The position numbers and the translations under genes are program-made. Below, piece after piece: positions 58,136 through 64,000 of a stretch of 64,000 bases of DNA (the stretch's first letter is position 1; each line of letters opens with the position of its first letter). Under the pieces are notes generated by a model. It saw only the letters and a program-made list of their open reading frames with translations, had not been told where the DNA came from and searched no databases. The stretch comes from [Phialemoniopsis] sp. UDSM-2020. Lineage: Eukaryota; Ascomycota; Sordariomycetes; Thyridiales; Thyridiaceae. The stretch spans positions 1,240,001-1,304,000 of the forward strand of contig JAEILZ010000004.1 in NCBI GenBank assembly GCA_018873225.1. The letters are read 5' to 3'.

Positions 58136-58823
58136 TCAGCCCCTAGCCACAACTATGCTCCCATCCTCATCTGCCTCTTGGGTCTGCTCCTTGCTAGACT
58201 CCTGGCTCTGCTCGTGGCCTTCTTCTCGAACCACTTTCTCCCTCTTGGGCGAACCCTTCTCCGAACCAAGCTCGATGCCCGGTTCCTCGCTCTCCTCCTC
58301 CTCCTCCTTTTCCTTCGCCCTCATCGACGCCGGCTTCCACTCGGCGGGCAGCTCCACGTTCCAGTCCTCCTCGAACCTCTTGGCCTCGAACTCATCAAAG
58401 ATTCCCGCCTTACGCATCTCGTGAGCCGCCCAGGCCTCGCTGAGCCACTGCTCGTCGTGGTAGCCGCCCTTCAGGTCCTCCGTGTATCGCGCGCAGTCGT
58501 GCCGGAAGTTGTTGTCGTTGCGCAGCGACTCGATATTGGGGCGCGCCTGCTCCGTGCCGGCGTCCAGGATGTGCTGGTCGTCCGGGAAGAGCGCCAGGAT
58601 CTCCTGTTGCTCCTCCTTGGTCAGGACCGCCCATGCTTGCGGATGGCAGAGGATGGACTATGTTCGGTGGTGTTGAGTGAGCGCATTCTTCTTTGTCCTA
58701 GGGGGCGACAGTGCGACTTACCCTGAGGTCTGCGTCGCCAAGCGGCGATTTGGAGTTTGTGAGGATGAAGTCGTGTTGCCACTTCTTGTCCTCTCTGGAC
58801 AATTTTGTTGAAGTGCCCACCAT
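58136..58823 (-). CDS. Small ASX-homology (ASXH/DEUBAD-type) domain protein
   Basis: Predicted nuclear protein of 207 aa. Exons 58823-58722 and 58657-58136. Residues ~35-125 match the ASX homology pattern: SILCHPQAWAVLTKEEQQEI, ALFPDDQHI, ARPNIESLRNDNNFRHDCAR, YTEDLKGGYHDEQWLSEAW and FEAKRFEEDWNVELP. The rest is a Glu/Lys/Ser-rich tail (EKEEEEESEEPG), likely disordered. In animals this fold (ASXL) activates the BAP1 histone H2A deubiquitinase. A fungal partner is not established, so the chromatin role is inference. The gene was not visible as one open frame because of a 64-nt intron; the ATG at 58823 is the first in exon 1, which reads 34 codons in phase. Confidence 0.85.
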
Positions 58824-59684
58824 ATCAGAGGAGAATATAGCGATCTGGCTGTTTCTTGTGAAGGAGGAATACTACGGGGAAGTGAGGAAGTGCTGAATGT
58901 GAATGTTGATTCTAAAGTACTTAAGACTGAGACAAAGGAAGCTCAGTGTAAGTGCGCTGCGAGCGGAAGTAGCGTTGGGAGAACTTTCAGCTTTACTTTC
59001 GAGGCGGGATAATACCCTGTTCAAATGAAATGAATCCGATTGAAAATCATTATTTGTTTGTTCCCTTGTGATTCTCGACGAAGTGTGATTGTCGGTTCCT
59101 TTCAGTCGAAGGGTTCATTCATCAACATTGCGAGTGTGTTTGAGAAGCTCAAAGACTCCCTGTTTGGACTGTCTTACAGGGACCACCTGCGCTACGGAAC
59201 ACACCGCACGGGGCCTTGCAGGCTTGTTAAATGATTGGCTGGTACCGCTGATTAGCTTTCGTCATCGCTGTAATTCAGGAACTTTGTGGACACTTAACCC
59301 AATCAAGCTCAGCCTGATGTCCATCAATTCCTGTGCTACCGTATTCTTCAATAATCAAACTTGCACGACCTCCTTTGCCATCACTCCGCAAAATCGACGA
59401 CCATAGGGCACACATTGCTGTGAACAGGCTTACTCCGCTACCAATCAATTGTATCCCGGATCCATTGAGGACAGCCAGGACAGCTCGCATCCTTTTCCTC
59501 CGGAGGGGACGCGCAGGTTTCATCAAGAAAGGCCCTCGTGCTCCGAAAGCCACGTTATCCACATCTTCAAGCCAACCACACGACCCAACAACCGACTGCA
59601 CCTCGACACAGAGCTCTCCCCTTTCTCCTTTCACGACTTACTCAACCTCCCCAAAGGTCCCCCCGCCACATACAACAAGACACA
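58824..59684. promoter_or_regulatory. Divergent promoter of the ASXH gene and SEC22
   Basis: 861 bp, no gene seen. Open frames running into SEC22 from 59333 and 59538 lack an ATG-anchored homologous start. Confidence 0.5.
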
Positions 59685-60332
59685 ATGATCCGCTCAACGC
59701 AAATAGCCCGCCTCGACGGGCTCATGCTCTGCGCCTCGGTCGACGACGAGGCCACCGAGTCCTCCCTCTCCGAGGTGAAGTCGCAGGTGAAGCTCGTCCT
59801 GCGGCGCCTGAACCGCAACTCGGAGCCCCAGGCCTCCATCGAGTCCGGCAGCCACTGCCTGCACTACCTCATCGCCTCGGACATCGTCTACGTCTGCATC
59901 TGCGACAAGTCGTACCCGCGCAAGCTCGCCTTCACCTACCTCTCGGACCTCGCCGCCGAGTTCGCGGGCACCTACCCGGCGCAGCAGCTCATGTCCCCGA
60001 CGCTGCGGCCCTACGCCTTCATGGAGTTCGACACCTTCATCGCCAAGACCAAGGCGACCTACAGCGACACGCGCGCGACGCAGAACCTCGACAAGCTCAA
60101 CGACGAGCTGCGCGACGTGACCAAGGTCATGACCAAGAACATCGAGGACTTGCTCTACCGCGGGGACAGCCTCGAGCGCATGGGCGAGCTGAGCAGCCGC
60201 CTGCGCGACGACAGCAAAAAGTACCGGAGGGCGGCCGTGCGCATCAACTGGGAGCTCATGCTGAAGCAGTACGGGCCCTTCGGAGCACTGGGTCTGATTA
60301 TAATCTTTTTCATTTACTGGAGATTCTTCTGA
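59685..60332 (+). CDS. SEC22: R-SNARE Sec22
   Basis: Vesicle SNARE for ER-Golgi traffic, tail-anchored in the membrane. 215 aa without introns. A longin domain (residues 1-~120: IARLDGLMLCASVDDE, CLHYLIASDIVYVCICD, AFTYLSDLAAEF) precedes the R-SNARE helix at about 127-185, with the zero-layer Arg in LYRGDSLERMGELSSRL. It ends in a C-terminal anchor (GALGLIIIFFIYWRFF). The ATG at 59685 was chosen because the longin domain begins immediately after it (MIRSTQIARL); the longer upstream frame has no homologous sequence. Codons are strongly G/C-ending. Confidence 0.95.
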   Translation: MIRSTQIARLDGLMLCASVDDEATESSLSEVKSQVKLVLRRLNRNSEPQASIESGSHCLHYLIASDIVYVCICDKSYPRKLAFTYLSDLAAEFAGTYPAQQLMSPTLRPYAFMEFDTFIAKTKATYSDTRATQNLDKLNDELRDVTKVMTKNIEDLLYRGDSLERMGELSSRLRDDSKKYRRAAVRINWELMLKQYGPFGALGLIIIFFIYWRFF

Positions 60333-60780
60333 ATGAGACAGAAAACAACAAGCGTGGGGTATATGCTATGTCTGAAGGTTCTAAGCAACAGAATAAATAC
60401 AACAAAAGGGCAAGCGGGAAGGGGGATCGTTTGGGGGCTTATATGCTTTTCCGCACAGCATTTGTCTGGGAGTCAGGGAGTTCATGATGTGGCAAACCAT
60501 CCTGTTAGGAGGTCTTTGTATAATAGATCATCAGGGCGCATAAATCAGCAAGCCGCGGATCCTAATAAATCCATATACGCACACCATGAGCCTCGACACG
60601 CCAGGTTTCCAAGCTCGCCGCCTCCCCTGTCATGAGTGACGCCTTGCTGTTGAGGTGCTCAATGTGAACAGTCGCTCCACCGGCGACCAAAAGGGCCTTT
60701 CCAAATGTATCCGTAAACGCCTCGCCAGTATCATTCCTTCGTTCCGGGTCATGCAGGTAAGAAATGCAAGAAAAAGATGA
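60333..60780. other. Convergent 3' region
   Basis: 448 bp between SEC22 and the zinc-protein gene. Presumably both 3' UTRs; no gene seen. Confidence 0.55.
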
Positions 60781-62042
60781 TCACATAATGTTGCAGCTCT
60801 TCGTCGCCTTTGGCAAGGGCAGTGCCATAGCCGTATGCTGCCATTCGAGGTGCTCCTGGAAGCTTTGCAGGTCCGGGAAGCCCGCGTCGTCCTGTACGTA
60901 TTTCGTCTGCTCGAACTCGTTGTCCCCTTGCTCGTAGTAGGTGTAGTCGTCGCAGTAGGGGCACCATAACCTCGCTTGCCAGTCTCCGCTCACGGGTGGG
61001 AGGTGGTTCGCAATGACGAGTGGTGGAAACACAACCGACTTCTCTTCACCATTCTCCTTACTCCTCGCTGTAGCCTGCCAATTGGGGTAAGGGGCATCGG
61101 GAGCTGTAAATCGTACCGTCCGTGTTGAAGGCATCGTCTGTATATCCTCCCAAAGAATGTGCCCGTCGCAGAAATCGCAGATGAATGCGATATCTGTCTT
61201 CCCAAGTCGCTCGAATTTGCCAACTGCATTGCAATCAGGTATTAGCTCCTCCAAGCTCATCCGCCGGCGAGGAGGCGGTAGCGGTATCGGGTCCTGGTCC
61301 GACGTCCGTCCGTCTGACTGTTCATGGTCCCTCAGCATTCCGTGCTGGTCCGATGGCCGACGCGGGCCGTTTTGTCGGTCTCTCTCTTCTTTCTTCTGTG
61401 CTTCCATCTCCCGTAATTTTCGGTAGACCTGAAAGGCGCCGAGGCATCTTGTATTTGACTCCTGATCGGCGGCAAAGATACGATGTGCAGCCCGGCACTG
61501 AGCCTGATGCAGCTCTTTCCGTAGTTGCCCCGTCTCCCTGGCCCATATCGGGTTGATAGGACCACCAGCTTTGAGCCAGTCTTTGAAGTTTTGCGCATGG
61601 AAGTCGGCCTTGGTCCGAAGCGCTCGGAGTTCGGTCAGTGACTCGGCTAGAAAAGAAGTTGCCGTTAGTATTCAAAGGCTGAGCAAAAGCGCATCGTAAA
61701 GGAGATAGGCTGGCCCCAGAGCCATATCGAATCGATTAGACTCTTGCGCATAACGCAGCGTCCTGAAAGCAGCAATTGTAAGGTACTTGAGAAAAACTTA
61801 CTCCTACGGTCATTTTCGTAGTAGAACTGCCCGTTCACGAGGGGCGACAGCTCCTGGAAGTCCCGTCTCGCCTCGTCCAGCGCCTGCTCCAGCGCGCGTA
61901 CCTGCTCGAACTCGTCTGGGCCCCACTGGCGCTTGTCCGCAAACATGAGTATCCGCAGGCCATCGTTGAGCGAGTTCGCGATGCTGGCCAGGAGAGATCC
62001 GACTGTGTCTGTGCTGCTCATCGTCTGGCCCCGGGGCGGCAT
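60781..62042 (-). CDS. Unknown CxxC/H zinc-binding-type protein with a C-terminal CaaX box
   Basis: I do not recognise the family. Exons 62042-61802 and 61646-60781 give 368 aa; the 155-nt intron ends after a perfect TACTAAC branch site and TTTTCTAG. A second start at 62021 (MSSTDTV) is possible. Residues 1-165 look entirely helical (LDEARRDFQELSPLVNGQFY and TGQLRKELHQAQCRAAHRI), followed by a charged linker. The second half has CxxC pairs C237/C240 (ICDFCDGHILWEDI) and C309/C312 (LWCPYCDDYTYYE), then H346 and H351, which could bind one zinc ion. The protein ends K-S-C-N-I-M: a CaaX sequence with X = Met, the pattern preferred by farnesyltransferase. Membrane-attached zinc protein is therefore an inference. 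Confidence 0.82.
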
Positions 62043-62929
62043 ATACGTGGTTGCCTACGGGGACAACGGCGCAATGGACAAGTCGCAGCTTCTTTTGGGG
62101 GGTTGCTGTGATCCCCGGCTGCGTGATAGATGATTCTAAGTCGCGGCGACTCCCTCCTCTCTCTCCGAAAAATGGTGTTGTTGACGCAGGTAGCTCAGGA
62201 GGCCTCACCTCAATACGAGCGAAGATATGAGACTGGGGGTACGTTGGTGTTTTGGCGGGCGGATCCTCTATCTACTCGGGTCTATCGGTCGCTAGCAGGA
62301 GCCGACCAGAGCTGTTGTGATCTTCGCAACATGCGGGGCGACCGTCGATTGTCGCACGTCGAGGGATGTTATCTTTGTCTTTGGGATCTATAATTGAGGT
62401 CTATTTCAGTTCCCGCACAAGTTGCGGTTTATTCCGTCGGATTTGGAGGGGGAGGGGAAAGACGATTGAAGGTGGTTTCGATTTACAGTTTGAGGGTACC
62501 TCGCGAGGTGGATGATGGCATGAAGCTACCGCCCGTACGACAGAGCCAATGACGGGAGTTTCTTTAGCACGGATGGGGGGAGGTGACGGAATCGCGCGGT
62601 GGAGTTGGCGGCCCTATTGGGCGAGCTTTACGGCACTCAACGGACGTTTGGTACCACTAACTTGGGACGGGATCGCGCTATCGTGCCTGGACCCCAGAAG
62701 GGGCGGGAGGCCTAAATTGGGTGAGGATAGGCCATCACTGGCCGCCACCTCAGCCCTACGGGTCTGGGCAAGGAAGCAGACGCTTCGCCTTGCCTTGCCC
62801 TTTTGCCTCTGTCTTACTGCTCAGCCTGGCACAGCATGATAAAGTAGATCGTGAAACTTGGGAAGATCCCTCCAAATGGTATATATTACACTAAAGTACT
62901 TTATACAATGCCATGGAGTACTGCATGTC
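62043..62929. other. Intergenic region
   Basis: 887 bp holding the promoter of the zinc-protein gene and the 3' end of the methyltransferase gene, both on the minus strand. No gene seen. Confidence 0.5.
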
Positions 62930-64000
62930 TCACTTCCACAAGATGAACACTGCCCGCCCATGCCCACTGCCTCGGACAGGAACACTCACCCCGTCCACCT
63001 CTTCAAAAAGACCCTTCCCTACTTCTGGCGGCATGTCAGGCCAGTCCCTCCAGATCTCAATGCTAGTATTTCTGTACACATCGCCGTGATTACCCAGCGC
63101 AAGACCCACCACTCTGCGCGCCTGCTCCATGTCTCCAACCTCGCACAGCATCACCCGGGGCCGTACCACGGCACCCACCTCCAGCAGGCGGGCGTAAAAC
63201 ACATCTTCAGGCTGGCAGTGCTCGTAGCCCGCCCGCGGGAGCGGCACCTGCGCGAGCTTCGGCTCAAAGTTCCGGACCGACCGCGCCGTGTCGCGGGCGA
63301 AGCCGTCGCGCGAGATGTAAGGAGGGTTGCAGGTGATGACGTCCCACCTCTGCGACTGCTGGTCCGAGACATCGTCCCAGGCTGAGGAGAACATGTCTCC
63401 CAGAACAAAGTTGAGGGTCTTGGCCGGCGGCGTCTGTGGCTCGAGCAAGCCGGCTTGCACGTTGTGCCGGATGTTATCTCTAGCAAGCGAGACGGCCTGT
63501 GGGGAGATGTCTACGCCTGCGACGTGTAGCTCTTTGAAGGACGCTTGGAGCATCGAGTACAGGAGCAAGGCTATACATCCCGTGCCCGTGCAAAAGTCAA
63601 CGACGTTGAGCTTGTCGGGCTGTATCCCCGACTTGTCTGACAGTAGTTCGCTCTTGATCAACCCGGCCAGCTGTGTGGTGTAAGCCTCTGGCTCCGGCCT
63701 GTTCGTACATGTCAGCTACAAGTTTTTGGTAGCGACCTTTAAATACAGTACCAACCTGGGGATCAGCACACCCGGTCTGCATTTGATGTCAAGGTCCCCG
63801 AACGGCTGCGTCCCAAGCACATATTGCAGCGGCACTCCTCTGCCTCGCTGTCGACAGAGCCCTGCAATTCGCTCTTCAAGTGATGGTGTGGTCGCTGGCT
63901 CAGCGCGCGCAGACTCCCGGATCCATCGCAGCTCGTTCAGGGCTGACGGCAAGTCTCTGCAGACTGGCAAGAGAGTGGCGACATGGGGTGAGATATTGTA
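62930..64000 (-). CDS. MTQ1: Release-factor glutamine methyltransferase, MTQ1/PrmC (HemK) type, 5' end outside window
   Basis: Predicted mitochondrial N5-glutamine methyltransferase that modifies the GGQ loop of the organellar peptide-chain release factor. Seen exons: 64000 (open)-63756 and 63698-62930. The frame is still open at the window edge (YNISPHVATLLPVCRDLPSAL) and no suitable ATG is present, so the start lies beyond. An N-terminal helical PrmC domain (LQYVLGTQPFGDLDI, then VLIPR split by a 57-nt intron) precedes the SAM-binding motif VVDFCTGTGCIALLL and the signature NPPY in VITCNPPYIS. The end is GRAVFILWK. NPPY with the R-P-G-V-L-I-P-R lead is specific for HemK-type enzymes. MTQ1 is preferred to cytosolic MTQ2 because of the long N-terminal domain. 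The donor GTTGGT is weak. Confidence 0.9.

Overview
The window reads as nuclear DNA of a filamentous ascomycete, most likely a Sordariomycete. The evidence is short GT-AG introns (mostly 53-155 nt), ATG starts in A-rich contexts, G/C-ending codons, and proteins whose closest relatives by inspection belong to Pezizomycotina families. The species cannot be named from sequence alone. I support 19 protein genes. I saw no tRNA, rRNA, CRISPR array or intact transposon.

Layout. Left part (0.2-20.5 kb): COX6 (respiratory chain) and a fatty acid elongase diverge from a shared 1.8 kb promoter. Then follow a low-complexity protein of unknown function, an F-box/LRR protein, and a RmlD/MAT2B-like NAD(P) reductase. 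Centre left (21.7-29.1 kb): an RA-PH adaptor protein converges on ERG20 (farnesyl diphosphate synthase), which diverges from CDC23/APC8 of the anaphase-promoting complex. Middle (29-43 kb): a gene-sparse zone whose only clear genes encode two small exported proteins, a Thr-rich GPI-type wall protein and a Dnase1-annotated-type secreted protein. Right part (43-64 kb): gene-dense, with VPS54, MCM5, a deaminase-fold protein carrying an in-frame TAG, SNRNP27, ELP5, a secreted aspartic protease, an ASX-homology protein, SEC22, an unknown zinc-binding-type protein ending in a CaaX box, and a 5'-truncated MTQ1-like methyltransferase.

Most genes are housekeeping and functionally unrelated: replication, cell cycle, trafficking, splicing, tRNA modification, translation termination, isoprenoid and lipid synthesis. 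There is no metabolic cluster. The most unusual element is the 50.0-52.2 kb gene. A 547-codon ORF is followed, in the same frame and after one TAG codon, by 162 open codons that hold all the recognisable deaminase motifs (HCE and CxxC). Other points of interest are a splicing-factor gene with a stop-free, frame-preserving intron, a 20-nt microexon, an AUG-free leader of about 380 nt, and a candidate farnesylated zinc protein.
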